The position numbers were made by a program, and so were the translations under genes. Source: Candidatus Melainabacteria bacterium (lineage in GTDB: Bacteria > Cyanobacteriota > Vampirovibrionia > 2-02-FULL-35-15). From it: 46,511 nucleotides of DNA. The stretch lies in the NCBI GenBank assembly GCA_023250155.1, contig JAHFBG010000017.1:1-46511 (forward strand), read 5' to 3'. The first letter of the stretch is position 1. Each line of letters opens with the position of its first letter. This document shows positions 7,786 through 17,010 of the stretch, one piece after another. The notes beneath the pieces are model-generated. The model had not been told where the DNA came from. It ran no database searches and saw nothing but the letters and a program-made list of their open reading frames with translations.

Positions 7786-9039
7786 ATGCCTCTTGATCTT
7801 AAAAAAATCCTTAGCCAGCTGGGAAACCTTGAAAATCAAGATGCTCTTAATACTAGCAACAATAGAATTAATGCTACATATAATCTTCTTGAAGAAGCAT
7901 TTGGCAATCAAAATAAGCTTTTATCGAAAGTACTTGATGCACAAGATTCAAAAAAAGCTAATTTTTATTTTGCTATACCAGAACTTAGTAATCTAGATAA
8001 TGACAAAATCGATTCTCTTGTTTGTTGTGACAAAAACTTCTCACTTCCTCATATAACCTTAGCTACTGATGGCTCACAAATCAATCCATCAGCACATGAG
8101 TTTACCAGTGCATTTTTAATTAACATTGGATTTACAGCTATACCGTATCACACCTCTAATATACCTGTGTTACTAACTTCTGAACCTGCTATATACAATT
8201 CTACAGAAGATATAAATCCACAAACAACAAGCTCAAAAGGTTTTTATGAAAATATTCAGGAGGAAGAAATTGTTGCATATGAACGGACCTTACAAGAAAT
8301 AGAATCATTAGTTAAACTTGCTAAAAAATACATAAGCTACAATATCCCTATTGTTGCATTATTAGATGGTACCTTAATTCATTGGCATATTGAAAGATTC
8401 AACAATATCTACATTGAAAGGTTTATTAAAAGATTTACTGATGCAGTTCTTGAGCTAAAGTCATTAAACATACCACTTGCTAGTTTTTTAAGTAACTCCA
8501 GATCAAACGATTTTATTAATATGCTTCGTTTGTATAAATGTCCTTATGAAACTATAGATTGCAAAAAGTACTGTAATAACATTGCCTCTAACAATCTGCC
8601 TTGTAATCCTACTGTTGATTATAAGCCTGTTTTAGATAGAAGGATAATAGAGAAACATTTTATTGAGAAGAAAGCAGAACCAGGGACCAGAACCATTTTA
8701 TTTAAATCTAACAGTAAAATTTTAAATCACTATTCTGATGATCTTAAAGTCTTTTTTTTCTACCTTAATACAGGGACTGAGATAGCAAGGGTAGAATTAC
8801 CATCCTATGTAGCTAAAAATACAGAACTCCTAAATCTACTACATAATGCAGTTTCTCTTCAATGCAAAGTAGGATTTGGATACCCTGTTACCTTAAGTGA
8901 AGCTCACTTACAAGCTATCGTTAATAGAAATGACAGACAAATATTTTTTGATCTCGTAAAGAATCATCTATTGAAGAGTAAGCAAATATCTATAAAAGTA
9001 TCAACAAAAGAATTTAAAAAAAGAATCAGCTTTGTCTAA
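7786..9039 (+). CDS. nurA: NurA-domain nuclease
   Basis: The 417-residue protein matches NurA, a manganese-dependent 5'-3' nuclease fold. Candidate catalytic acidic residues are D95 in ATDGSQINP and D194 in ALLDGTLIHW, both in hallmark segments. NurA normally works with the HerA/FtsK-like translocase in DNA end resection; no herA is in this window. Bacterial NurA-domain proteins are common in cyanobacteria. It is transcribed divergently from pheS with 54 bp between, and its last 4 bases overlap the end of the convergent MCE gene. It is probably read from a leaderless transcript. Confidence 0.82.
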   Translation: MPLDLKKILSQLGNLENQDALNTSNNRINATYNLLEEAFGNQNKLLSKVLDAQDSKKANFYFAIPELSNLDNDKIDSLVCCDKNFSLPHITLATDGSQINPSAHEFTSAFLINIGFTAIPYHTSNIPVLLTSEPAIYNSTEDINPQTTSSKGFYENIQEEEIVAYERTLQEIESLVKLAKKYISYNIPIVALLDGTLIHWHIERFNNIYIERFIKRFTDAVLELKSLNIPLASFLSNSRSNDFINMLRLYKCPYETIDCKKYCNNIASNNLPCNPTVDYKPVLDRRIIEKHFIEKKAEPGTRTILFKSNSKILNHYSDDLKVFFFYLNTGTEIARVELPSYVAKNTELLNLLHNAVSLQCKVGFGYPVTLSEAHLQAIVNRNDRQIFFDLVKNHLLKSKQISIKVSTKEFKKRISFV

Positions 9040-10034
9040 TCTTGATTTTTTAAATATTGGGAGACCATCTCACTAAGGTTTAGCGTAGCTGACTTAGTCT
9101 TTCTTGAAGACTCTATTGCTATTTTTTTTATATCCTTTTTAGAAAGCTTGTCAAAACACTCATTTAAACTTATAACATGATAGTTAAAGGCTTTTATCTT
9201 ATCTTTAAATGTAGAATTATCTAGTGTTTCGCTATCTGAAATCAACGTCGCATTTATACTATTTAAATTAGTTAGTATTTTATTTTTAAATGTAGAAAGA
9301 TCGTTGTAATACTCTTCACTACTAATAACATTAGATATTTCATTTAAGTTACTTGCAAAATCTTTTGCTTTCAGTCCAAATGACATAAGCATTTCTTTAT
9401 CATTTACAATCTCACTTAAAGAATCAATAGGTTTTCTAAATCTAAGCAGTAATAAAGCTGCCTCATCTGCCTTTAATGAAAAGCGTTTCTGTATTAACTC
9501 TAAATGCCCCTGCTGTTCATTTAAATGGTTTGCTATTTGTTGTAGAGTCATAGAAGTTTTACTAAAAGTATCTCTTGCTTTTTCAAAATTCTCAGGGGTA
9601 AAATCTTTTATAATTTTTTTGGAGAGATTTTGCAAATTATCTGAAAGTTCCAACGAAGCATTGAGCCAGCTTTCTGTTGTAATTGGTTCTTTTACTATCC
9701 ATGCCTTATATTCAGGCAATTCACTACTAGGCGGAATAATTTCTAAGACTCTTCCTTGATTTGGTCTAAAAGAGGTAATTGTTAGTTGAGAACCTGCTGG
9801 TGGATAAGGAAAGGATTTGTTTGTGATTTTAACCGTAACAAGTATTCCATCATTGATGGGTTTTGTTTTTATCACTTTTCCTATTTCTACTCCTAAAGCA
9901 GTAACTTTTGCACCATTAGGCAATCCATCTATATTGTTAAACTTGGCTTCAAATGTTCTTTCAGAATTCTTATAAACAATACAACCAACTGAAACTATGA
10001 GAACTACTAAGAAGGAAAATGTAAACTTAGTCAT
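9036..10034 (-). CDS. MCE/MlaD-domain membrane-anchored protein
   Basis: The 332-residue protein has one N-terminal membrane anchor (about 3-22), then a single MCE domain (about 28-110) with the core FNNIDGLPNGAKVTALGVEIGKV. A long helical C-terminal region follows (about 125-330). This is the architecture of substrate-binding subunits of Mla/TGD lipid transporters, which sit in the inner membrane and form a hexameric lipid tunnel. The usual MlaE permease and MlaF ATPase are not adjacent. The start has TAGAAT six bases upstream (10041-10046) and no ribosome site, so a separate leaderless promoter is likely although the thioredoxin gene lies 29 bp upstream on the same strand. Confidence 0.88.
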   Translation of the reverse strand: MTKFTFSFLVVLIVSVGCIVYKNSERTFEAKFNNIDGLPNGAKVTALGVEIGKVIKTKPINDGILVTVKITNKSFPYPPAGSQLTITSFRPNQGRVLEIIPPSSELPEYKAWIVKEPITTESWLNASLELSDNLQNLSKKIIKDFTPENFEKARDTFSKTSMTLQQIANHLNEQQGHLELIQKRFSLKADEAALLLLRFRKPIDSLSEIVNDKEMLMSFGLKAKDFASNLNEISNVISSEEYYNDLSTFKNKILTNLNSINATLISDSETLDNSTFKDKIKAFNYHVISLNECFDKLSKKDIKKIAIESSRKTKSATLNLSEMVSQYLKNQD

Positions 10035-10063
10035 GAGAATATTCTAGTTCTCCTATCTTATTG

Positions 10064-10555
10064 TTACTCAGGTGCTACATAAAGTGATTTTTCTTTGGTT
10101 TTTGCTTCTTCTATAGCTGATTTATATTCTTCTATATCATTATTGTTTTGAAAAACATTGATTACCTCACTGGTAGAAGAAACAATAACGCCCACTGTAG
10201 CAGTTTTACTCTTATTTGCCTTATAAAATTCTAAGATATTTAAATCTTTTGCTAATTTTGCAGAAGTTTTTGCTTTTGATGGGGTAGAAACATCCAATTG
10301 AATAAATTCTATTCCAGAAGTTTCTTTAATTAGCTGATCTAATGTGGGTTGAATATTCTTACATCCAGGACACCAACTAGCAAATATTTCAGCTACTAAA
10401 ACTTTTTTCTCTTCTTCCTTCTTTACTTGTTCTTGTGATGTTTTTTTTTCAATTTTTGCTGTCTTTTTCTTAAAAAGACCAGCATTAGCAGAATCAACTG
10501 CTAAAAATATAATCAAATTAGAAATTAAGAAGACAATAGCAAACTTTTTTATCAT
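10064..10555 (-). CDS. Secreted thioredoxin-like protein (CPGC)
   Basis: The 163-residue protein has an N-terminal signal peptide (charged MIKK, hydrophobic to about 20, ANA-type cleavage near 25), a Lys/Glu-rich linker, and a thioredoxin fold with active site WCPGC (C62, C65). The motif is CPGC, unlike the CGPC of cytosolic thioredoxin. It probably acts in the periplasm on disulfides or as a thiol oxidoreductase. The C-terminal cis-Pro region is hard to place (TATVGVIVSS), and the usual cis-proline is not obvious. AAGGAGG lies just upstream of the ATG. The MCE-domain gene follows on the same strand. Confidence 0.85.
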   Translation of the reverse strand: MIKKFAIVFLISNLIIFLAVDSANAGLFKKKTAKIEKKTSQEQVKKEEEKKVLVAEIFASWCPGCKNIQPTLDQLIKETSGIEFIQLDVSTPSKAKTSAKLAKDLNILEFYKANKSKTATVGVIVSSTSEVINVFQNNNDIEEYKSAIEEAKTKEKSLYVAPE

Positions 10556-10701
10556 TTAATCCTCCTTATTTAGAATTTCTATTGTAATTAAATCTCAATC
10601 CTTTAAATAGTATACATTTTGTTTAAACTAATTGAGGTATATAACTTGCCAAGTAGTTTTATTTATTGTTAGCATATTAAGGTCTCAACACTAAACTAAA
10701 C

Positions 10702-11469
10702 ATGATATTAGAAGAAAAAACAATTAAAGAAAACAATACAATTGAAGAAATCAATCAGGAAAACGAAGCTAACAAGACTGGGCAGAAAAACTCTTTTAAG
10801 CAAAATTTAAATTTTATTGTTAAAGAAATTGTTGAACTTGTTGTAGTTACCTTAATTCTCTTGATAATTGTAAGACAAGGATTTATTGAAGCAAGATATA
10901 TACCTAGCGAATCTATGGTTCCAACTCTTAAAATAAATGATCGCTTAATAGTAGAAAAAGTCAGTAAAAACCTTAGGCTACTTAGATTTAAGTTACCAAT
11001 AACGAGAAAAGACATAATAGTTTTTTATCCACCTCCAGACGGTAATAGAGGGAAAGATCTTCATTACGATCCATTAAGTGTTTTTGCTAGATGGACAGGA
11101 TTACCTTTTTTACCACAGGATGATGCTTATATAAAAAGGGTTATTGGACTACCTGGCGAAGTTATTGAAATAAAAAGTGGAGAAGGGGTATATGTAAATG
11201 GCGAATTACTTATTGAACCATTTACTAAAGAGCCACCTAACTATGACTGCACAGATCTAAGTCATATTGAAGTATATAGAAGACAAGGAAAGTCAGGTAA
11301 AATTATTGTTCCAAAAGGACACTTATTTGTTATGGGAGATAACAGAAACAGAAGTCAAGATAGTCACGTCTGGGGATTCTTAGATGAGAAAAGAGTTATT
11401 GGTCGTGCTGCTGTAATAATATGGAGACCATTAACAGAAAATACAGCAACTCATCAATTAAAAAGTTAA
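10702..11469 (+). CDS. lepB: Signal peptidase I
   Basis: The 255-residue protein has an acidic, Asn-rich cytoplasmic N-terminus of about 30 residues, one membrane helix (about 43-60), then the SPase I boxes: catalytic Ser S71 in PSESMVPTL, catalytic Lys K145 in YIKRVIGLPGE, and the C-terminal box GDNRNRSQDSHVWG. It cleaves signal peptides of exported proteins, several of which are encoded in this window. It is followed 5 bp later by the methyltransferase-like membrane gene, so the two are likely cotranscribed. Confidence 0.97.
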   Translation: MILEEKTIKENNTIEEINQENEANKTGQKNSFKQNLNFIVKEIVELVVVTLILLIIVRQGFIEARYIPSESMVPTLKINDRLIVEKVSKNLRLLRFKLPITRKDIIVFYPPPDGNRGKDLHYDPLSVFARWTGLPFLPQDDAYIKRVIGLPGEVIEIKSGEGVYVNGELLIEPFTKEPPNYDCTDLSHIEVYRRQGKSGKIIVPKGHLFVMGDNRNRSQDSHVWGFLDEKRVIGRAAVIIWRPLTENTATHQLKS

Positions 11470-11474
11470 TTTGA

Positions 11475-12563
11475 ATGCCATCTAAAACAATAAAAAAAGG
11501 AACTGGTCAACTTAGAGATATAACTAAGCCGATTAAAAGCTTTGGTCAGTCTGTTTTTTGGAGAGCTGCTAGCTTATGGATTTTGGTTAGCATTTTTTAT
11601 TTCTTATATAACACTCATCCATATTACTTAAACCAAGACTTTAGTAATGCAAGAATTCTAATTCAATGGGCATATGTCACGTTTTGTATTTTAGTTTTAC
11701 CTTATACATGGTTTACTCTCAGGTTCAATTATCGGTTAAAAGATGATTTTAAAGATCCTACAATTATATTTTTTGTTTTGCTAAAAAGAGTTGGACTAAT
11801 GGTTGCTACTAGAGACTTTCAGCAAGTAGCTGGCTTATTTACAGTTAAGAGATTTAACAATTTTTGTTTAACTTGCCTAGTAAAGGGATTTTTTCTACCT
11901 CTTATGGCAATGTTTATGTTTCACCACTGGACCACTGTTCAAAGTCTTATGTCAAAGATGTCTACTCCTATGGATGGTATTCAGCTTGCCAACTGGTTTT
12001 TAGATTTAATCTACAATGCATTGTTTGTGACTGATACAGGCATTGCATTAGTAGGATATGGGCTTGAGTTAAAATGGCTGGGCAATAAAACAAAATCAGT
12101 AGAACCTACTATGTTTGGGTGGGCTGTTGCTCTTATGTGTTATCCACCATTTAACGGTATAAGCAGCACATACTTTCCATTACAAGATAGGCAAGATTTG
12201 TTCATTGCATTAACGGAAGAACAAAAAATATTTGTAAGAATAATTATTGTGGCACTTTATGGAATCTTTGTATGGGGCACAATTGCACTAAGTGTAAAGT
12301 TTAGCAATTTAAGCAACAAAGGAATTGTAGGAAGAGGACCTTATCGATTTGTTAGACATCCAGCTTATGCATCTAAAAATATTGCCTGGTGGTTTGAACA
12401 CTTACAGTATATGAAAGGCTTTCATAATGTGCTCCCACTAATCTGCTGGAATATCATTTATACATTACGTGCCATTACTGAAGAAAGACATTTAATGAAA
12501 GATCCTGAATATAGAGAGTACATGAAAAAAGTTAAATACAGATTTATCCCTGGATTGATTTAG
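11475..12563 (+). CDS. Multi-pass membrane protein with ICMT/PEMT-like C-terminus
   Basis: The 362-residue protein has about seven to eight hydrophobic segments. The C-terminal third (about 275-362) reads GRGPYRFVRHPAYASKN and later EERHLMKDPEYREYMKK. This is the SAM-binding and catalytic signature shared by isoprenylcysteine carboxyl methyltransferases, phospholipid methyltransferases and NnrU-like proteins. The N-terminal two thirds is longer than in simple ICMT-like proteins and I cannot assign it. The substrate may be a lipid or an isoprenoid-type compound; the sequence does not say. It follows lepB by 5 bp and is probably cotranscribed. Confidence 0.8.
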   Translation: MPSKTIKKGTGQLRDITKPIKSFGQSVFWRAASLWILVSIFYFLYNTHPYYLNQDFSNARILIQWAYVTFCILVLPYTWFTLRFNYRLKDDFKDPTIIFFVLLKRVGLMVATRDFQQVAGLFTVKRFNNFCLTCLVKGFFLPLMAMFMFHHWTTVQSLMSKMSTPMDGIQLANWFLDLIYNALFVTDTGIALVGYGLELKWLGNKTKSVEPTMFGWAVALMCYPPFNGISSTYFPLQDRQDLFIALTEEQKIFVRIIIVALYGIFVWGTIALSVKFSNLSNKGIVGRGPYRFVRHPAYASKNIAWWFEHLQYMKGFHNVLPLICWNIIYTLRAITEERHLMKDPEYREYMKKVKYRFIPGLI

Positions 12564-12569
12564 GTAAAA

Positions 12570-12642
<73 letters not shown>

Positions 12643-12710
12643 ATGATAGCTTTATCTCTTATAGCATTTTTTTCCTTAATAAAAAACCAATATACACTTG
12701 ATTGTTATTA

Positions 12711-12796
12711 CCTACCGCTCGTTTCGCACTAATGCTCCCGCCCATTTATGGGCGAGGCTCGCTAAAGGCGGCAGCTCGCTCTTCTTTCACGACGCT
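12711..12796. other. GC-rich structured block in AT-rich spacer
   Basis: Between tRNA-Phe and the MFS gene a block of about 85 bp is much richer in G+C than its surroundings. It holds a tight hairpin CGCCCAT-TT-ATGGGCG (12739-12754) and several GCTCG/GCTCGC words nearby. There is no U-tract after the hairpin, so it is not a standard terminator. It could be a small dispersed repeat, a remnant of transferred DNA or an RNA element. I cannot name it. Confidence 0.5.
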
Positions 12797-12878
12797 TTTT
12801 GGTAAATAAATTACACAAAAAGCTTAGTATATGCTCTTATACACTGTAGCTAGGCAGTAACACTTGATTCTTAATATT

Positions 12879-14084
12879 TTAAATAGCTAACTTTTTATCA
12901 GTTTCTTTTGCAAAGATGCTAACTATAGCCCCAATTAAAAATGTTATTGACATAAGAGCTGCAGCTTGACCAATTTGACCGTTGAACTTCTGTACTAGAT
13001 GACCACTATATAAAACTCCAATAGCTGTAACTATTCGGCCAGTACTATAACAAAAACCTTTAGCGGTAGATCTAATCTTAGCTGGAAATAGTTCAGGAAA
13101 ATAAATTGCAAATGTGGCTGGAATAATTCCAAAGAAAAATCCAAGAACTGCAGAAAGTATAATTACTAAAATGCCATATTTATGAACAAATGAATACATA
13201 AAAAATGCTGTAATAAAGCACATGAAATAGGCATTAATTAAGATGAATTTTCTACTTCTTGTTTTAAGTAATAATCCTGCTATGTAAGAGCCTATTACAT
13301 GACTAAATAATGAGATAAGCATCACTACTGTTTTTTCATTTAGACTTGCACCAAGAGATCGCTCTAGCCAAAGTGGAAGCCAAAATAAAACGCATGTCCA
13401 TGATCCTAAACTAAAGGTTACTCCAAGTAAGAATGCAATTGAAAGATTAGATAAATATTCTTTCTTGAAGATTTCAAAAGGATTTTTTATTTTTATTCCT
13501 ATGTGAGTCCATATCTCAGGTTCTTTAATATGTCGCCTAATAAAAAAAATAAGAATAGCAGGAAATATACCAAATAAAAAAACAAACCTCCATCCAAAAG
13601 GACTTATTAAAAAATTAACAATTATAGCCAAGCAATAGCCAAATGAAAATCCAGTAGCTAAAAATCCAGTGGACATGATTCTTTCATTATTGTCTTTTAC
13701 TGATTCTGCTAAAAGTGCTACTCCTAGTGCCCACTCACCACCTATTCCAAGACCACTTAAAAAACGAAATAATGCAAGCTCTTGCCAGGTATGTGCTAAT
13801 CCAGATAATCCAGTAAAAAGCGCATAGGTAAGAATTGATAAGGATAAAGCCTTTACTCTACCAAGCCTATCTCCAAAATATCCAAAGAGTAGTCCACCAA
13901 ATGCCCATCCAAGAAGAAAGATAGCCGCTACTTGGGATGCTATAAGTCCAAACTCTGGATTAGCTTTCCCAATAAGCTCTCCTAAAGCCTGGTTTGCAAC
14001 CAATGGATATAAAGAACTATCCATTCCATCAAATAACCACCCAAGCCATGTAGCAATTAATACATTTTTTGCATATTTATTCAT
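12879..14084 (-). CDS. MFS transporter (SHS/aromatic-acid-symporter-like)
   Basis: The 401-residue protein has 12 predicted membrane helices in two halves. The MFS motif A appears in the loop between helices 2 and 3 as GYFGDRLGRVKAL. The segments GWLFDGMDSSLYPL and FRFLSGLGIGGEWALG match the family of sugar, sialate and aromatic-acid proton symporters. The substrate cannot be read from sequence. The gene stands alone, divergent from the unknown gene at 14245 with 160 bp between, and no catabolic genes surround it. Confidence 0.9.
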   Translation of the reverse strand: MNKYAKNVLIATWLGWLFDGMDSSLYPLVANQALGELIGKANPEFGLIASQVAAIFLLGWAFGGLLFGYFGDRLGRVKALSLSILTYALFTGLSGLAHTWQELALFRFLSGLGIGGEWALGVALLAESVKDNNERIMSTGFLATGFSFGYCLAIIVNFLISPFGWRFVFLFGIFPAILIFFIRRHIKEPEIWTHIGIKIKNPFEIFKKEYLSNLSIAFLLGVTFSLGSWTCVLFWLPLWLERSLGASLNEKTVVMLISLFSHVIGSYIAGLLLKTRSRKFILINAYFMCFITAFFMYSFVHKYGILVIILSAVLGFFFGIIPATFAIYFPELFPAKIRSTAKGFCYSTGRIVTAIGVLYSGHLVQKFNGQIGQAAALMSITFLIGAIVSIFAKETDKKLAI

Positions 14085-14244
14085 TTTAATTAAGTTTAGC
14101 TTAAATTATTATTAATATTCAAAGCTTTAAGAATAAGTAAAATAAAATATAAAAACGTATTTAAGTAAGCATTTTTAAGAACATTAAAAATATTTAAAGT
14201 AAATTTTCTATAACAAGATCGTTGTAAAGCTAGGAATACTAATT

Positions 14245-15741
14245 ATGGAAACTTCACCAGTAAATAATCTAAAACTAATTACTCAGGTCCAAACTCCTCC
14301 TGATATTCAAAAAAAATACATAAAGAATTTTTTATTCCAAAGACAGTCAGAATCGCTTGAAAATTTAAGAAAGCTAATTAGTAAAATACCAAATCAAGAA
14401 TTTAAATTAATATATCCTGATTCTGATAAGGAAATTGAATTGAAAGTTGGAATATTAAAAGTAAAAGATGTAGTGCCTTTATCAGAAATAACAGATGAAG
14501 TCGTTGAACTAATTCATAAATGTTATTTAGAGCAATATGACCAAGCCAGTCAAGACAATAAAACAATAAGACAACAATATCCTGATGATAAGAATTATAG
14601 AAAACATAAAACTCCATTGCCTGATATAGATATGCTTATTCTGAATGAAGCAGAAAGGCTGGATAATTTCACCTTAAATTCAGGTATAGTTGGTGATTTT
14701 AGCCAGAGATTAGATTTAGCAGTTCAACCTACAAAACTTATAATTTCTAATTTTATGAGTGATATTTCATATCCCATCAGTTTATCAAAGGGAGGTAATA
14801 TCTATACTTGCCAAATCGCACCTGGTAGCGAATCACCACAAGCAGTAAGTGAATATTTAAAAGCTACAACAGGCAAGAATGAGTTTAGCTTTATCCTAAG
14901 TCCCGTTATAAAACTAGAAGAGCCAAAAACAAACTCTGCTTCTCAAAGTATCTTTATTGCTAAACAAGAATCAAATGATTCTGCAACAATTTCAATTCCT
15001 AGTGGAGAAGGTTTTGAAAAGCTATTAGCTTCAGTGTTTGCAAAAAAAACAAAAGAAGAACCACTTTTTGAAACTTCTATAGTGAAAGATTCTCTAAAAG
15101 CACTTCTTGAAATACTTCCACCTGATAGACAAAACCTTATTCCTAAAACATGGGAAGAATTTAACTTGGTTTGCGATGATGTAAGGCAAGCAGCTTTTCA
15201 TGTTGACAATGAAATTCCATGCTCAGAAGTAAAAATAACAAATCAACAAACAAAAGAACTTATAGGTACTCTTGAGGTAATAGATTTTGTTGTACCATTT
15301 CCTAATGTCAGTGCATTAGACTCTGTACAAAGGAAAAAATTAGTTGACAATATAGCTAATACCTTTCAAGAATTGGCAAATGAGTTGAAAAAAGCAGGTG
15401 ATATTTCTACTCTTAAAAAAGAAAGCATAGTTGATTTGTTAAAGAAATCTATTTATGTACATATGCAAGACGATGTAAGACCAGAAGTACCTTGTACAAT
15501 AACTCTGAATGGTTCTGGCAAATTTGCTAATGTTGAGCCTTTCAGAATACCTTTCAAAGCTCATACTTTAAATGAATATGATCCTAATAGCCATGGAATA
15601 TTATGTAAGCTACCAAGTGGAAAAGAGATTAAGCTACATACACCTTATGACTTTAACTCACAATCTCTAACAGACTCACAGTTTGAAGCTCTACTTGGAC
15701 TCTTCGAATCTGATAAGGCAAAATATGAATTAGTGGTTTAA
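14245..15741 (+). CDS. Unknown 498-residue protein with internal duplication
   Basis: I do not recognise this family. There is no signal peptide or membrane segment, so it should be cytoplasmic unless exported by another route. The two halves look homologous. Around residues 52-100 the pattern is FKLIYPDSDKEIELKVGIL followed by KVKDVVPL. Around 325-380 it is VKITNQQTKELIGTLEV followed by IDFVVPFP. Each is followed by a helix-rich stretch and a later beta-rich segment. AGGAA lies nine bases before the ATG. It overlaps the end of the convergent glycosyltransferase gene by 12 bp. It could be an effector, a scaffold or a lineage-specific protein. Confidence 0.85.
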   Translation: METSPVNNLKLITQVQTPPDIQKKYIKNFLFQRQSESLENLRKLISKIPNQEFKLIYPDSDKEIELKVGILKVKDVVPLSEITDEVVELIHKCYLEQYDQASQDNKTIRQQYPDDKNYRKHKTPLPDIDMLILNEAERLDNFTLNSGIVGDFSQRLDLAVQPTKLIISNFMSDISYPISLSKGGNIYTCQIAPGSESPQAVSEYLKATTGKNEFSFILSPVIKLEEPKTNSASQSIFIAKQESNDSATISIPSGEGFEKLLASVFAKKTKEEPLFETSIVKDSLKALLEILPPDRQNLIPKTWEEFNLVCDDVRQAAFHVDNEIPCSEVKITNQQTKELIGTLEVIDFVVPFPNVSALDSVQRKKLVDNIANTFQELANELKKAGDISTLKKESIVDLLKKSIYVHMQDDVRPEVPCTITLNGSGKFANVEPFRIPFKAHTLNEYDPNSHGILCKLPSGKEIKLHTPYDFNSQSLTDSQFEALLGLFESDKAKYELVV

Positions 15742-16830
15742 TACTTTCGTTGGCTCTTTTAATCTATTAAAAACAAACTCCGGTGTTAATAACTTCATAC
15801 AGCTAAGATGTGAACATTCTACTTTTACATCACAATGCTGGCAAGGTAATAATTGATTTAATCTAATAGAAAAAACATTCTTGCCTATTGGGAGCCAGCG
15901 TTCTGGTCTTGTCGGTCCATATAAAACATAAGTGGGTATGTTTGTACAAGCAGCTAAATGAGCATTTCCTGAATCTACACAGATGGCAAGACTCAATTCT
16001 TTATACAATGCATAACACTCACGAAGAGTTAATAGACCACATAGATTAAGAGATTTAATTTTTTCTTTGTTTTCACATAGCTCTAAAATAGAATCATAAG
16101 TATCTCTATCTATATCTGCGCCTGTAAAAACAAACTGTGCATTGATTTCTTTGTATAAAAGATCTATTAACTTCGCAAAGTATCTTTTTGGCCACCTCTT
16201 ATAAGGATGTGCACTTGTAGCATGAATTAAAATTTTTGGTTTAAACTTATCCAGATTAGATAAATATTCCTGTACTTTTGTTCTTTCTTTTTCTGTACAA
16301 AATATTTCTGGGATATATTGTTCTGGTTTTATATCTAATGGTTTTAGGCAGTTTAAGAAGTTGTTAAGCTCATGAAGATTTGAATCATATTTAATTCTAT
16401 GGGTAAGCAAAAATCCTCTAAGCTCAGTATTAAAACCTATTCTATACTTAGCTCCTGACAAATAAGCTAACAATGCACTGGAGAAAGAACGTTTTAAAAC
16501 AAAAGCAATGTCATAATTTTCTTTTTTTAAGGCTGTAGCACAAGAGAAAAGGGAAGTATAGATAGGGAATGGAGAATGAAGAATTGAGAATTGAGAATTG
16601 AGGACTGGGGTTTCATATTTATGAAACTTTGACGTATCTAGATAAATTGGCCTATTAATGTGTGGGTTTCCCTCAAGCAATTCTCCGCTATTTGGTGAAA
16701 CTAAAACATCAATTGTGGCATTTGGGAAGTGGTTTTTAACATTCTGAACAAATGGAATAGTTAAAACAGTATCTCCAATAAAGCGATAGCGAAGGACTAG
16801 AATTCTCTGAATCTTGGTTTTATCAATCAC
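15730..16830 (-). CDS. Glycosyltransferase family 9 (heptosyltransferase-like)
   Basis: The 366-residue protein starts with GTG and matches GT9 enzymes, which transfer heptose from ADP-heptose to the LPS core. The N-terminal Rossmann half begins RILVLRYRFIGDTVLTIPF. The C-terminal half has the donor-binding region CVDSGNAHLAACTNIPTYVLYGPTRPERW. Four cysteines near the end (CQHC and CSHLSC) may bind a metal; such clusters occur in some GT9 members. Residues 75-89, PVLNSQFSILHSPFP, are encoded by a heptanucleotide repeat and look like an insertion. With lpxA it supports an LPS-bearing outer membrane. Confidence 0.9.
   Translation of the reverse strand: MIDKTKIQRILVLRYRFIGDTVLTIPFVQNVKNHFPNATIDVLVSPNSGELLEGNPHINRPIYLDTSKFHKYETPVLNSQFSILHSPFPIYTSLFSCATALKKENYDIAFVLKRSFSSALLAYLSGAKYRIGFNTELRGFLLTHRIKYDSNLHELNNFLNCLKPLDIKPEQYIPEIFCTEKERTKVQEYLSNLDKFKPKILIHATSAHPYKRWPKRYFAKLIDLLYKEINAQFVFTGADIDRDTYDSILELCENKEKIKSLNLCGLLTLRECYALYKELSLAICVDSGNAHLAACTNIPTYVLYGPTRPERWLPIGKNVFSIRLNQLLPCQHCDVKVECSHLSCMKLLTPEFVFNRLKEPTKVLNH
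16565..16606. repeat. Heptanucleotide repeat inside the GT9 coding sequence (six units)
   Basis: The plus strand reads in 7-bp steps: GGGAATG, GAGAATG, AAGAATT, GAGAATT, GAGAATT, GAGGACT. Six units make 42 bp, a multiple of three, so the reading frame is kept. It encodes about 14 residues (NSQFSILHSPF-like) unrelated to the GT9 fold. Peptides of this kind are known from heptamer-repeat insertions in cyanobacterial and Bacteroidetes genes. Confidence 0.8.
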
Positions 16831-17010
16831 AAAGACTAATTATATCTAAATTACAGAACAACTTTTTTTAGTATAACCTTTCTTCATTAAAAAAATATTA
16901 ACTGATTTTTTTCAAGATTTAACATGTCGATAACGCAACTTTGGTAATTCTTATACGTTAACTAATACAGGAGGCTTTCAAGAAAATAAAAAAGTGGTGG
17001 GGTAAGAAAA

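Noticed and set aside
12711..12796. Integron attC site
   Set aside because: No GTTRRRY/RYYYAAC core pair and no cassette array or integrase nearby.
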